From a virus, in the IMG/VR virus record IMGVR_UViG_3300036861_000959, positions 1 to 20,349 of that record: a stretch of DNA of 20,349 nucleotides; one strand, 5' to 3'. Position 1 is the stretch's first letter. Each line of letters starts with the position of its first letter. Both the position numbers and the translations under genes were made by a program. Under the pieces are notes generated by a model. The model was not told the origin of the DNA. It did not search any database and worked only from the letters and a program-made list of their open reading frames with translations. Below are positions 6,821 through 13,760 of the stretch, one piece after another.

Positions 6821-8702
6821 AGGCGTCGATCAAATCCCGCACGACACGTTGCTTGTCGAGGACGTGAAGATTGAATTGGGCGATGACGGACGATACGTCC
6901 GAGGATCGCCCCATGGACCGCGGTCGCCTCGCATCGCCAGCCTGCTCAGCGAGCGCGTCGAAGTTCTGCGCGAGATTGCGCGGCAGGACAACCTCTCCTG
7001 GCATGAGCATCGCGGCTACGGAATCACGACCAAGAATCCCTCCGGTGACGAGTCCTCCTTCGGCGGCGGATACAAGGCCGCCGCCGATGCTGGCGCCCCC
7101 GGCTCCGGCGGCCCCGCCAGCAATCTCGCTCCCGCCGCTCGTCGCGATCCCTAGAATGGCCCGCAGGATGAGCGCTTTCGCGATGGCCTTCGCCATATCG
7201 GCCAGCAGTCGCTTGAGAAACTGAGAGAAGGCAACCTTCGCGCCCATGGCCGCATCTATGAGCGCATCGCCTAGCTGCAGGGCACCTTGCGTCGCGGCTT
7301 CTCCAGCGGCCAGCTCGACATCACGCATTACCGAGCTCACGTTGGAAGTGGCACCGGCGGCCGCAGTCAGGTCCGTTATCCACCCTTGGGTCTGCTCGGT
7401 GATCTGAATGAGGGATTCGATGATGGCGTCGTACTGCTCCGGGTTGGCGCTCGTCTCCTGGGCTTCGGCGACCAGGGACAGAGCACGATCCACCGCCCCG
7501 GCCTGCCTCTCGAGCTGCTCGAGCGTGGGGCCGCCGAGCTGCTTCATCACCTCGTCCAGGGCCTCGGCTGCGGTGGTGACGGTCTGCAGATCGGTGCCCA
7601 CCTGCGGCACTACCTTCCCGACCCCGACGGTCCCGGTCTTCAGATTCTTGAGGGCGTCGTCCAGGGCCTTGAGCGCTTCTTCGCCGGCATCGCCCAAGCC
7701 CCCCACGAGAGCCCGTGCCCTCTCGAGGTCCGGGAGTATCTTGGCCATCCCAGCGGCGGCCCGAGCGATGCCCTCTGCGTCGAAGCCGAGCTTCTTTGCG
7801 GCGACCGCGCCCAGGGCGGTCACCAGGGTGCCGAGCGTCACGACGAACTCGGCCGCCCGGATGTTGCTCTCGATCAGCTGGACCTCCCAGGTGGCGAACT
7901 GCACCCCCAGCCGGGTGATGAAAATGGCCCCCTGGGCCCATAGCGTGATGAGCTCCCGGAAGGTGCCCCCGTGTTCCTTCACGATGCCGGTCGCCGCCTT
8001 GATCAGGCCCGAGAACACCTCGATGACCGTGCGGAAGGCCTCGCTCTCGATGATGTTCTTGCCGATCGTTTCCTCGAGGCGCTCGAACTCGATGCCGATC
8101 TGCGCCAGCGCGCCTTCGAATGTCTTCCCCTTGGCCTCGGCCGCGCCGTGCAGGTTCTGGAGCTGGCGGATGACCTGGTTGTAGCGCTCAGCCGATGTTG
8201 CCCCCTCGGCGAACTTGGTGTTGATGCCGGCGAGGCGGCCGGTCCCCTTGACGATGACGTTCGAGAGCTGGGTGGCGGCCGTGACGGCGTCGGTCCCTGT
8301 GGCGGCCGAATAGTCCAGGACCGCCCGGGTCGCCTGCTTCAGGCCCTCCCCCCGGAGCCGGCCGAACTGCGTCAGAAGGGAGAGGACGGAGGAGATGGTC
8401 TCGTCGTTGACCTTGGTCAGATCCTCCATCTCGTCGATGAAGGCGCCGAGGTCCGCACGGGTGGCCTCGGTGTTCTGGCCGACGGTCGTGAGCGCCTGGG
8501 CGAGGGCGACGTCCGACTTCTCCTGCTCGGAGGCGGCGTCGACGACCTTCTTGAACGCGATGGACATGGCGCCGGCGGCCGCCGTGACGCCGATGGCGAT
8601 GCCGGCGAACGAGGAGAGCGAGCTCAGGACCGAGTTGAGGGCCTTGCTCGCGTCGTTGCGCGCCTGGATGATGATGCTGACGGAGCGCTTCTTATCGGCC
8701 AC
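6762..8702 (-). CDS. Tail tape measure protein, 646 aa
   Basis: Sets tail length by extending inside the tube during assembly and is ejected with DNA. The N-terminal 30 residues are helical, then a hydrophobic stretch (about 30-50), long helical Ala-rich regions, further hydrophobic segments around residues 285-310 and 500-535, and a C-terminal motif at 547-575 with the GGLVTGGILGRDSVAAML and MPGEVVLPR pattern that marks many tape measures. At about 1.5 angstrom per residue 646 residues predict a tail near 97 nm. The start is GTG 8702-8700 with an AGGGGA SD; it overlaps the second chaperone ORF by 11 bases. The preceding chaperone pair confirms the call. Its stop lies inside the antisense PDZ gene. 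Confidence 0.93.
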   Translation of the reverse strand: MADKKRSVSIIIQARNDASKALNSVLSSLSSFAGIAIGVTAAAGAMSIAFKKVVDAASEQEKSDVALAQALTTVGQNTEATRADLGAFIDEMEDLTKVNDETISSVLSLLTQFGRLRGEGLKQATRAVLDYSAATGTDAVTAATQLSNVIVKGTGRLAGINTKFAEGATSAERYNQVIRQLQNLHGAAEAKGKTFEGALAQIGIEFERLEETIGKNIIESEAFRTVIEVFSGLIKAATGIVKEHGGTFRELITLWAQGAIFITRLGVQFATWEVQLIESNIRAAEFVVTLGTLVTALGAVAAKKLGFDAEGIARAAAGMAKILPDLERARALVGGLGDAGEEALKALDDALKNLKTGTVGVGKVVPQVGTDLQTVTTAAEALDEVMKQLGGPTLEQLERQAGAVDRALSLVAEAQETSANPEQYDAIIESLIQITEQTQGWITDLTAAAGATSNVSSVMRDVELAAGEAATQGALQLGDALIDAAMGAKVAFSQFLKRLLADMAKAIAKALILRAILGIATSGGSEIAGGAAGAGGASIGGGLVSAAEGGLVTGGILGRDSVAAMLMPGEVVLPRNLAQNFDALAEQAGDARRPRSMGRSSDVSSVIAQFNLHVLDKQRVVRDLIDAFNEAVERKGYRLVSSEVRT

Positions 8703-8868
8703 GTCGTCCCCTGCGCCGCTGTGCCTCGCGCATGTCGTGCGCGTCCTTCTGAACGCCCCAGTTGTGGGCCCACAGGTCGATCGTCATGGCGACGTATTCG
8801 TCCTCGACGGCCAGCACCTGAGACGGCAGGACCCCGTACCGCTTCGCGATGGAGTCGAGCCCCTCCAT
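8692..8868 (-). CDS. Tail assembly chaperone second ORF (T-like), 58 aa, made by -1 frameshift
   Basis: A 58-codon ORF from ATG 8868-8866 to TAA 8694-8692, starting MEGLDSIAKRYGVLPSQVLA and ending in an Arg-rich tail. It lies between the first chaperone ORF and the tape measure, exactly where lambda has T. The ATG shares a base with the TGA of the first ORF, and the frame is the -1 frame relative to it; the frame is open upstream through the slippery heptamer at 8886-8892, adding VQDRRV before this ATG. The fusion would be about 204 residues (140 + 6 + 58). It is most likely expressed mainly as the fusion, because its own ATG is within a stem-loop. Both products would coat the tape measure during tail assembly and be absent from the virion. 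Confidence 0.85.
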   Translation of the reverse strand: MEGLDSIAKRYGVLPSQVLAVEDEYVAMTIDLWAHNWGVQKDAHDMREAQRRRGRRGR

Positions 8869-8871
8869 CAC
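8846..8871 (-). promoter_or_regulatory. Stem-loop over chaperone ORF1 stop and ORF2 start
   Basis: On the mRNA, GTGATGGAG (8871-8863) pairs with CTCCATCGC (8854-8846): nine pairs including one U-G wobble, with an 8-nt loop. It begins 14 nt after the slippery heptamer. It may act as a frameshift stimulator, and it buries the ATG of the second ORF. Confidence 0.55.
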
Positions 8872-9305
8872 CCGGCGGTCTTGGACAAAGGGAGCACCCC
8901 CTCTCCCACCTCCTGGCTGAACCGCGACAGCGCCAGGATCTCGCGGAAGAGGATGCCCTGCTGCTCGGGCGAGAAGTCGCTCGGGCTCGGGCCGGTGGAC
9001 CCGTCGGCGCTGAGCTGGGGAGAGCGCACGCTCGCCAGGATGACCCCCTCCATCATTCGACCGATCGCCTCGCCGGCGGCGAGCTTCTGGTCGGATGATC
9101 GCTCGTCGGTGTCCTTCTCGTCCTGATCCTTCAGGCGCGCGAGCGCGCTGACGTCCGGGATGCCCCGGATGATCTGGGCGAGCTTCGCCTTCCCGACCCG
9201 GCGGATCTCCACGGTGATGCCGTCGGGCAGCTCCACGACCTTCCGGGACTGGGCCAGCAGCTCGTCGGCGCTGGTCAGACGACCGGCCCCGTTGTTCTCC
9301 GACAT
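8868..9305 (-). CDS. Tail assembly chaperone first ORF (G-like), 145 aa
   Basis: Small acidic, helical protein starting MSENNGAGRLTSADELLAQS and directly following the tail tube gene, the place of lambda G. ATG 9305-9303 has an AAGGAGG SD 5 bases upstream. Residues 28-60 form a small alpha/beta segment (VELPDGITVEIRRVGKAKL), residues 60-80 are strongly acidic, and residues 110-135 helical. Ribosomes slipping at residue 139/140 (Pro-Leu) would make the long fusion with the second ORF. The ratio of short to long form sets tail assembly in the lambda family. Family assignment rests on position, size and the slippery site rather than on a recognised motif. Confidence 0.85.
   Translation of the reverse strand: MSENNGAGRLTSADELLAQSRKVVELPDGITVEIRRVGKAKLAQIIRGIPDVSALARLKDQDEKDTDERSSDQKLAAGEAIGRMMEGVILASVRSPQLSADGSTGPSPSDFSPEQQGILFREILALSRFSQEVGEGVLPLSKTAG
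8886..8892 (-). promoter_or_regulatory. -1 ribosomal frameshift slippery site CCCTTTG
   Basis: On the minus strand the heptamer is C CCT TTG, in exact X-XXY-YYZ phase with the first chaperone ORF (codons CTC CCT TTG). It is 16 bases upstream of that ORF's stop, and slippage enters the open -1 frame of the second ORF. Confidence 0.8.
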
Positions 9306-9324
9306 CGTGTCCTCCTTCGTTGCG

Positions 9325-10287
9325 TTACGCGATGACCGACTCGCTCGTGCTGACCAGGATCGATAGCATGTCGGCCAGGCCCGTGGTCGGCAGCAGCGCC
9401 TCGAAGGCGAGCGTCGACTTCACGATGCCTGGGGCATCGACCTTGATCGGGTCGCTCACGAGCCGGCACTTGTTCATCAGGAAGTTCAGCTTGTAATTCC
9501 CGGTCCCGAGCACGGCACCGGTATGGTTGAACTCGAGCTTGAAGAGCGTGCCGGCCAGGAACTTCGTCAGATCGGCCTGGACGGCGTCGACCGTGACCTC
9601 GCCCGTGACCTCGACCATGTCCGCCCGGACCGGCTCGTCGATGTTCTTGCTGCCCAGGACGCGCTTGTCGTCGTCCAGGGCGTTGTTGATCGTCAGGGTG
9701 GCCGAGTCGAACTTCCGGACGACGTCGTCGATCTCGCAGCTCAGCTGGTGGCCGGCGACGTAGGTCGAGGTCCCCGGGAACGTCGGCGCCGTGACCGCGA
9801 CCTGGAGCATCGCTTTGGCGACGAAGTCGAGCTCGATCTGGCTGTTCCGTTTCGGGTCGAAGCTGAAGGTGCCCTGGCGGATCTTCATGCCGGCGTACTG
9901 CTCCTCCTGAGTCTGGTCCTTGAAGATGTAGCCCGTGAGGCCCTTGCCGGCCATCAGCTCGCCAGCGGCCAGGGTGAAGTTGAACTCGTTCCGGGCGCCG
10001 GCGTCGAAGGCGCTGGCGCTCGGGGAGGTCCCGGTCAGGTGCTCGAGGAGCCGCAGCAGCCCGACGTAGTTCAGCTCGCAGGCGACGGGCCCCGCGCCCC
10101 CCTGCTTCTCGTCATACAGATTCCCCTCGCGCTTGTGCAGCGCGCGGATGACCGGCCGGGCGACCTGGTCGTTGATGCCCTGGAGGCCCTCGGAGACGAT
10201 CTCGAGCCACTTGGTCGGCGGCGTGACGGGCGTCCCCCAGGGCGTCTCCTGGACCCACCCGAAGTAGCTGTTTCGGCCTGCACCCAT
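9325..10287 (-). CDS. Major tail (tube) protein, 320 aa
   Basis: Forms the stacked hexamer rings of the tail tube. Residues 1-25 contain the FGWVQETPWGTP opening that is typical of siphovirus tube proteins; the body alternates strands (GYIFKDQTQEE, GTFSFDPKRNSQIELDF) and a late RVLGSKNIDEPVRADM then VTGEVTVDAVQADLT section also familiar from this family. Lambda-type tube proteins are around 250 residues, so this one is longer. ATG 10287-10285 has an AGGAGG SD. The chaperone pair and tape measure follow immediately, which supports the identification. No odd features. Confidence 0.88.
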   Translation of the reverse strand: MGAGRNSYFGWVQETPWGTPVTPPTKWLEIVSEGLQGINDQVARPVIRALHKREGNLYDEKQGGAGPVACELNYVGLLRLLEHLTGTSPSASAFDAGARNEFNFTLAAGELMAGKGLTGYIFKDQTQEEQYAGMKIRQGTFSFDPKRNSQIELDFVAKAMLQVAVTAPTFPGTSTYVAGHQLSCEIDDVVRKFDSATLTINNALDDDKRVLGSKNIDEPVRADMVEVTGEVTVDAVQADLTKFLAGTLFKLEFNHTGAVLGTGNYKLNFLMNKCRLVSDPIKVDAPGIVKSTLAFEALLPTTGLADMLSILVSTSESVIA

Positions 10288-10311
10288 GGACCCCTCCTCG
10301 TGAGCTCGGGC

Positions 10312-10494
10312 TTACTTCGGCGCCCGCGTTCTGGCGCGCGGCGCATCGTCCGCCGGCGCGTAGTTGTCCTCCTGGCTGAGGAGGTTCTTGGCGATGGCCT
10401 CGTCCTGGACCTCGAAGGCGGCCCCGCGCTCCACCTCGCGGCCGTCGTAGAGCACTGCGCTGGGAAACGGTCCCACATACTTCAGTCGGCTCAT
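10312..10494 (-). CDS. Small phage neck/tail protein of unknown function, 60 aa
   Basis: Sixty residues starting MSRLKYVGPFPSAVLYDGRE and ending in a basic Arg/Pro/Lys tail (RARTRAPK). Its ATG 10494-10492 overlaps the TGA of the preceding gene by four bases (ATGA), strong evidence of coupled translation. The KYVGPF-x-V opening resembles other small proteins next to tail tube genes. No membrane segment or Cys. I cannot assign a function; a small connector or tube-associated protein is possible. Confidence 0.72.
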   Translation of the reverse strand: MSRLKYVGPFPSAVLYDGREVERGAAFEVQDEAIAKNLLSQEDNYAPADDAPRARTRAPK

Positions 10495-10910
10495 GGCGCC
10501 CCCCTGGCGTGCTTGTAGGTGACGTCGACGAAGATGTTCCGCACGTACACCTGGCCGGCGATCGCCACGGAGGTGGCGAAGCCCCCGACGCCCGAGACGA
10601 ACGCGACGTCTGCGAGCCCCCCCAGGCTCGGGTCGTCCTCGATTTCGGTCTCGATCGCCCCCCGCAGGTCGTCGAAGACGTCCTGGGGGTTCTCGCTCTG
10701 CAGGACGGTGGCGATGCGGAAGCGGCACTCCACCGTCTTCGACTCGGTCGGCTCGAACCGGCTGTCGTCCGAATCGAGGATGACGTAGGCGGCCGGCAGG
10801 TTGCTCTCGTCCTTCCAGAGCTTCGGCTGCGAGCTGACGTGCCCGATGCCCGAGACCTTCTTGATCTCGGTCTCGAGGGCTTCGCGCACTAGCTGGGCCT
10901 TGGTCGGCAT
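10491..10910 (-). CDS. Putative tail terminator / neck protein, 139 aa
   Basis: An alpha/beta protein starting MPTKAQLVREALETEIKKVS, with a first amphipathic helix, strands around AAYVILDSDDSRFEP and ECRFRIATVLQS, a helix at about 77-95 (NPQDVFDDLRGAIETEIE) and last strands near YVRNIFVDVTYKH. This helix-strand order and length fit the lambda U / gpU-like tail terminator fold, which caps the tube and joins the head connector. The position just before the tube gene is exactly as expected. The SD before ATG 10910 is weak. Four-base overlap with the following gene. The family call is inferred from layout and synteny. Confidence 0.72.
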   Translation of the reverse strand: MPTKAQLVREALETEIKKVSGIGHVSSQPKLWKDESNLPAAYVILDSDDSRFEPTESKTVECRFRIATVLQSENPQDVFDDLRGAIETEIEDDPSLGGLADVAFVSGVGGFATSVAIAGQVYVRNIFVDVTYKHARGAP

Positions 10911-10925
10911 AGCTCTTGCTTCTCC

Positions 10926-11399
10926 CTACTTCGTGTTCAGCAGGACCTCGAACGTTTCGGACGGCGTGGTGCCGACGATGTTCCAGCGGGCCCGGATCAC
11001 CTGGACGGCGGTGTCCGGCGAGACCTTGGCCGAATAGACGGCCGAGGTCGTGACGGCGGTCTCGGCCACCACCTTGATGACGTTGTCCGTGTGCGGGCCG
11101 GCCCCAGTGGTCGTCGCCTTGACGCGATCGTCGACTGCGCACTCGGTGAAATTGGTCCCGTCGATGCTGCATTCGAGCCAGACATCGAAGGTGGTGACGG
11201 TTCCGGAGCCGGCCGTCACCCGCACCACTGCGAAGAAGGTGCGGGCGAGCCCGACGTCTATACCGGCTCCATTCCCGGCTGTGGTCTGCGCGCCCAGCGC
11301 CTGGAGAGTGAGCCGGCCGTCCGCCAGGGCAGGAGAGGCCAGGGAGAGCGCGATCGCGGCCAGGATGGCCAGCAGAACGACAGGGCGGCGCAGTTTCAT
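10926..11399 (-). CDS. Exported beta-rich protein with signal peptide, inside the neck operon
   Basis: I take ATG 11399-11397 (GGAGG SD, 5-base spacing), giving 157 residues; a TTG at 11414 or ATG at 11411 would add a few residues before the signal. Residues 1-26 are a textbook Sec signal: MKLRR, a 16-residue hydrophobic core, then SPALA before DG. The mature part is beta-rich with a DVWLECSIDGTNFTEC segment and a closing VIRARWNIVG then TFEVLLN strand, similar to Ig-like or decoration domains found in phage structural proteins. The two cysteines in the LECSIDGTNFTEC segment could form a disulfide, fitting a periplasmic or outer location. A signal peptide is unusual for a gene between a gp10-like and a tail terminator gene. 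Whether it is a virion part or an envelope protein is open. Confidence 0.8.
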   Translation of the reverse strand: MKLRRPVVLLAILAAIALSLASPALADGRLTLQALGAQTTAGNGAGIDVGLARTFFAVVRVTAGSGTVTTFDVWLECSIDGTNFTECAVDDRVKATTTGAGPHTDNVIKVVAETAVTTSAVYSAKVSPDTAVQVIRARWNIVGTTPSETFEVLLNTK

Positions 11400-11410
11400 C
11401 AGAGCCTCCA

Positions 11411-11779
11411 TCAATTGAGGACGGGGGGGAACCCGACCAGGTCGATGACCTTCTCCTCGGTCGCCTCGAGGGCCGGCTCGGCGAACGGGAACTCCCGGCT
11501 GTGGCTGGTCCCGAACTCGAGGAAATGCGCGAAGAACGCACCCCGGCGCGTTGGACCGATGCGGGCCTCGAAGTCGATGAGGGAGTTGACCTTCACATCG
11601 AAGCTGACCGCCTTGGCCACCCGCCGGCTATGCGTGCGGGCGCGCATCTCGTCGGCCACCAGGCCGGACGCTTCCTTCAGGCGGCCGCGCTGTCCCTGCT
11701 TCAGCTCGTGGTCGACCTGGCTCAGGAGGGACTGCACCTCCGGGATGCCCAGGACCTTGGTGTCGAGGAAGAAGCTCAT
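11411..11779 (-). CDS. HK97 gp10-like head-tail joining protein, 122 aa
   Basis: The protein has the family's usual layout: an N-terminal region with VQSLLSQVDHELKQGQRG, a helix with VADEMRARTHSR, and the signature HFLEFGTSHSREFPFAEPAL where most gp10-like proteins have an E-x-G-T then P-F-x-P stretch, followed by a final helix. Length 122 is typical. It acts in the neck that joins head and tail. ATG 11779 overlaps the preceding gene's TGA by four bases, and its own TGA is followed at once by the exported-protein gene. Confidence 0.87.
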   Translation of the reverse strand: MSFFLDTKVLGIPEVQSLLSQVDHELKQGQRGRLKEASGLVADEMRARTHSRRVAKAVSFDVKVNSLIDFEARIGPTRRGAFFAHFLEFGTSHSREFPFAEPALEATEEKVIDLVGFPPVLN

Positions 11780-12726
11780 GCGGCCGCCAGTATGTAGGTC
11801 GACAGGACCGTCTCGCGCGCCTCGTCCATCTGCTGCGGTCGCATGTAGCTGATGGTCCCGTCCCCCAGGGACTGGCTCAGCAGGTGACCGGTCTCGCGCG
11901 TCATCAGCCGGTAGACGATGTCCTCGGTGGCCAGGCCGACCAGGCCCTCCGGGAGCGGGGAGAACCCGGCCCGATAGGCGGCCTTGTAGCGCCGCGGCCC
12001 CGGGGTGAAGAGGCCTCCGCCGAGCAGATCAACCCGGCCGAGCCCGTAGTAGCGGGTCTGGCTGCGGAGCCCCGCTAGGACGTACGAGCTGCGGGGTACT
12101 ACCGTCAGGACCTCGGTGACGCCGCCGGCGCCATCGTCCTGGTAGTCCACCCAGTTGAGCGAACTGAAGGAGACGAGGGGGCCGTTCCCGAGGACCAGGC
12201 TGCCCCGACCCGTGCCGTCCAGGTACTCGACGTAATCGGCCTCGGCGAACGTCCGGCCCAGGCGGCCCTGGTAGGCGTCCGAGACCTCGGAGATCAGCAG
12301 GTTGATCAGGGCGTCGAACGGATGGCTCTCGCCCGGCTGGATCGGGACCTCGGGGTTGGAGTTGGGCTTCTTCAGCATCATTCGGGCGCGCACGCGATCG
12401 AGCGAGGTCAGGAGGCCCGTGCCGACCGCGACACCCGTGCCGACGAAGACGTCGTAGGGGGTCGTGCGGCCGTCGGCGACCGGATCCGCGGGATTCGTCA
12501 GGTGCAGGGTGTACTGGCCGAGAAGCGGCAGCGTGAGCGTCACCGCGACCCAGCCGGCCACCGCGTAATCGACGAGCACCACCGGGCTGACGGCGTCGAC
12601 GAGACGGTCGGGCCCCAGCAGCTGCTTCGTGACAGCAGCCGCCTGGCCGGCGACATAGTTCTCGTTGATGTCCCTGACCGGATGGAACAGGGTCAGCGGA
12701 ACGCCCTGCTGTGCCTGGTAGCCCAT
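11776..12726 (-). CDS. Head-tail connector with extra N-terminal beta domain, 316 aa
   Basis: The C-terminal part (about 130-316) has the gp6/adaptor-like arrangement: helix with HPFDALINLLISEVSDAYQG, an ADYVEYLDGTGRGSLVLGNG strand region giving the expected turn, then YKAAYRAGFSPLPEGLVG and a helix with ATEDIVYRLMTRETG. Standard gp6-like connectors are roughly 100-200 residues. The additional N-terminal 100 residues read as a beta sandwich (FHPVRDINENYVAG, VLVDYAVAGWVAVTLTLP, GQYTLHLTNP) and may decorate the neck. ATG 12726 has a GAGGAG SD. Position after the capsid and before gp10 agrees. The connector call is from pattern and position; the N-terminal domain is unassigned. Confidence 0.75.
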   Translation of the reverse strand: MGYQAQQGVPLTLFHPVRDINENYVAGQAAAVTKQLLGPDRLVDAVSPVVLVDYAVAGWVAVTLTLPLLGQYTLHLTNPADPVADGRTTPYDVFVGTGVAVGTGLLTSLDRVRARMMLKKPNSNPEVPIQPGESHPFDALINLLISEVSDAYQGRLGRTFAEADYVEYLDGTGRGSLVLGNGPLVSFSSLNWVDYQDDGAGGVTEVLTVVPRSSYVLAGLRSQTRYYGLGRVDLLGGGLFTPGPRRYKAAYRAGFSPLPEGLVGLATEDIVYRLMTRETGHLLSQSLGDGTISYMRPQQMDEARETVLSTYILAAA

Positions 12727-12736
12727 GAGCTCCTCA

Positions 12737-12770
12737 GGGCCGCCCCGGTCGTCGCAGTCCGGGACGGCCC
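12737..12770 (-). other. Intergenic hairpin after the barrel-like gene
   Basis: GGGCCG-C-CCCGG (12737-12748) pairs with CCGGG-A-CGGCCC (12759-12770): eleven base pairs with one C-A mismatch and a 10-nt loop. It lies between the stop of the exported barrel-like gene and the connector start. No T-run follows, so it is not a classical intrinsic terminator. Confidence 0.6.
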
Positions 12771-12789
12771 CTCGTGGTGGGTCGGTTCC

Positions 12790-13287
12790 TCAGAAGCGCC
12801 AGACGACCCCGGCATCGAACTGCGTGCCGTCCGGGTCGGTGGTGGCGCCGGCGCTGTCCTTGCTCCAGACCTGGCGTGCCGTCAGCTTGAGGGCGGCGTT
12901 CTGACTGCCGCACTCGAACAGGGCGCGCGCCTCGTAGAGGACGTTCGTCGCATCGGCCGCGTCGCCCGTCGGCTTGTAGGCGGCGGCGCCGAAGCCCGGC
13001 CCGCACGTCTTCCCCAGATGCACCTCGAACGCCCCACCGAGGGCGCCGGCGTTGTAGCCGGGGCCGTCGCTCAGCTCGCCCGAGGGACCGAAGTAGACGT
13101 AATCCCCGGCCGGGATCAGGTACTCGGCGCGCGCCGTCCAGCTCGAGCCCCCGTCGTTGGGATTGAACAGGGAGGCCGAGAAGGACAGCTCCCCCTTGCC
13201 GTCCGCCGCCAGGACGGGCGCGGCCACGGCCAGGAGGATCGCCACAAGGGAGAGGCAGAGGGCACTACGGGAGACCTTGGACAACAT
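12790..13287 (-). CDS. Exported outer-membrane-like beta-barrel protein, 165 aa
   Basis: ATG 13287-13285 is chosen over a GTG 30 bases upstream because a perfect SD (AAGGAGGTGA) lies just before it. Residues 1-27 are a Sec signal (MLSKVSRS, hydrophobic core, APVLA before ADG). The mature 138 residues show about eight alternating strands (SFSASLF, WTARAEYLI, YVYFGPSGELS, AFEVHLG, GFGAAAYK, VLYEARALFE, ALKLTARQVW) and end in DAGVVWRF, that is, a terminal Phe as used for outer-membrane insertion. Size and strand count are like OmpX/Lom-type eight-stranded barrels. Lambda Lom is a known moron of this class, but a location between capsid and connector genes is odd. C93 and C123 (approximate) may pair. 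The barrel call is inference from strand pattern. Confidence 0.75.
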   Translation of the reverse strand: MLSKVSRSALCLSLVAILLAVAAPVLAADGKGELSFSASLFNPNDGGSSWTARAEYLIPAGDYVYFGPSGELSDGPGYNAGALGGAFEVHLGKTCGPGFGAAAYKPTGDAADATNVLYEARALFECGSQNAALKLTARQVWSKDSAGATTDPDGTQFDAGVVWRF

Positions 13288-13346
13288 CGTCGTCACCTCC
13301 TTCGCGAGACGGTTCACTGCGCACGTTCACTGCCGGCCGGCCCGTC

Positions 13347-13700
13347 CTACGCCTGGTGCTTGGCGCAGAACTCCGAGCCCGGGACCGGCGCCTTCTTGCA
13401 CGGGTTCCCCAGGGTCGTTGTTCCGGCGCAGCTTGCCGCCGGTTCCTTGTCCTCCGGGGTCTCGGGCTTTCGGGCATCGGGTCGCTCGGGCTGCCGGCGC
13501 CGCGGCGGCGGTTCCGGCTCGGACACCTCCTCGAAGAACTCGCCGTCGGTCTCGGCATTCGGGCTCGCCTCGACCGCCATGCCTTCCTCGATCCACTTGG
13601 CGCCCTGTCGGTCGGAGCATTTGATGATCTGGCGCGGCATGAAAAATCCCGCCCCACCGCACCCGGGGCCTGATTGACCCTGCAACAGCTTCACGTTCAT
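13347..13700 (-). CDS. Small capsid-adjacent protein with C-terminal zinc-finger motif, 117 aa
   Basis: The N-terminal 45 residues form a small domain (MNVKLLQGQSG, then MPRQIIKCSDRQGAKWIEEG); a charged Pro/Glu/Arg linker follows (50-88) and the C-terminus carries C91, C101, C112 and H115 in the pattern C-x9-C-x10-C-x2-H with a TTLGNPCKK / PGSEFCAKH context. I know this motif from short phage and bacterial zinc-binding tails where T-x-x-G-x-x-C-K and F-C-x-x-H recur. A GGAGG SD precedes ATG 13700. It follows the capsid gene across a strong hairpin and may be a head completion or capsid-associated factor; the role is not known. Confidence 0.75.
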   Translation of the reverse strand: MNVKLLQGQSGPGCGGAGFFMPRQIIKCSDRQGAKWIEEGMAVEASPNAETDGEFFEEVSEPEPPPRRRQPERPDARKPETPEDKEPAASCAGTTTLGNPCKKAPVPGSEFCAKHQA

Positions 13701-13723
13701 CGAGGCCTCCAGAGGAGAGGATG

Positions 13724-13753
13724 GCAGGGCGGGACCCGAAGGCCCCGCCCTGC
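13724..13753 (-). other. Strong hairpin directly downstream of the capsid gene
   Basis: GCAGGGCGGG (13724-13733) is a perfect inverted repeat of CCCGCCCTGC (13744-13753), ten GC-rich pairs; two more pairs close a CGAA tetraloop after one A-C mismatch. It begins 8 bases after the capsid stop. There is no T-run, so partial termination or 3'-end protection of capsid mRNA is more likely than full termination. Confidence 0.75.
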
Positions 13754-13760
13754 TGAGGAA

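Noticed and set aside
10312-11541. 409-codon minus-strand frame spanning several neck genes
   Set aside because: Only its last 60 codons (from ATG 10494) are coding; the rest is an alternative frame of better-supported genes.
13312-13333. 9-bp direct repeat GTTCACTGC with 4-base spacing
   Set aside because: Short, intergenic and without any associated element; may be chance or a minor duplication.
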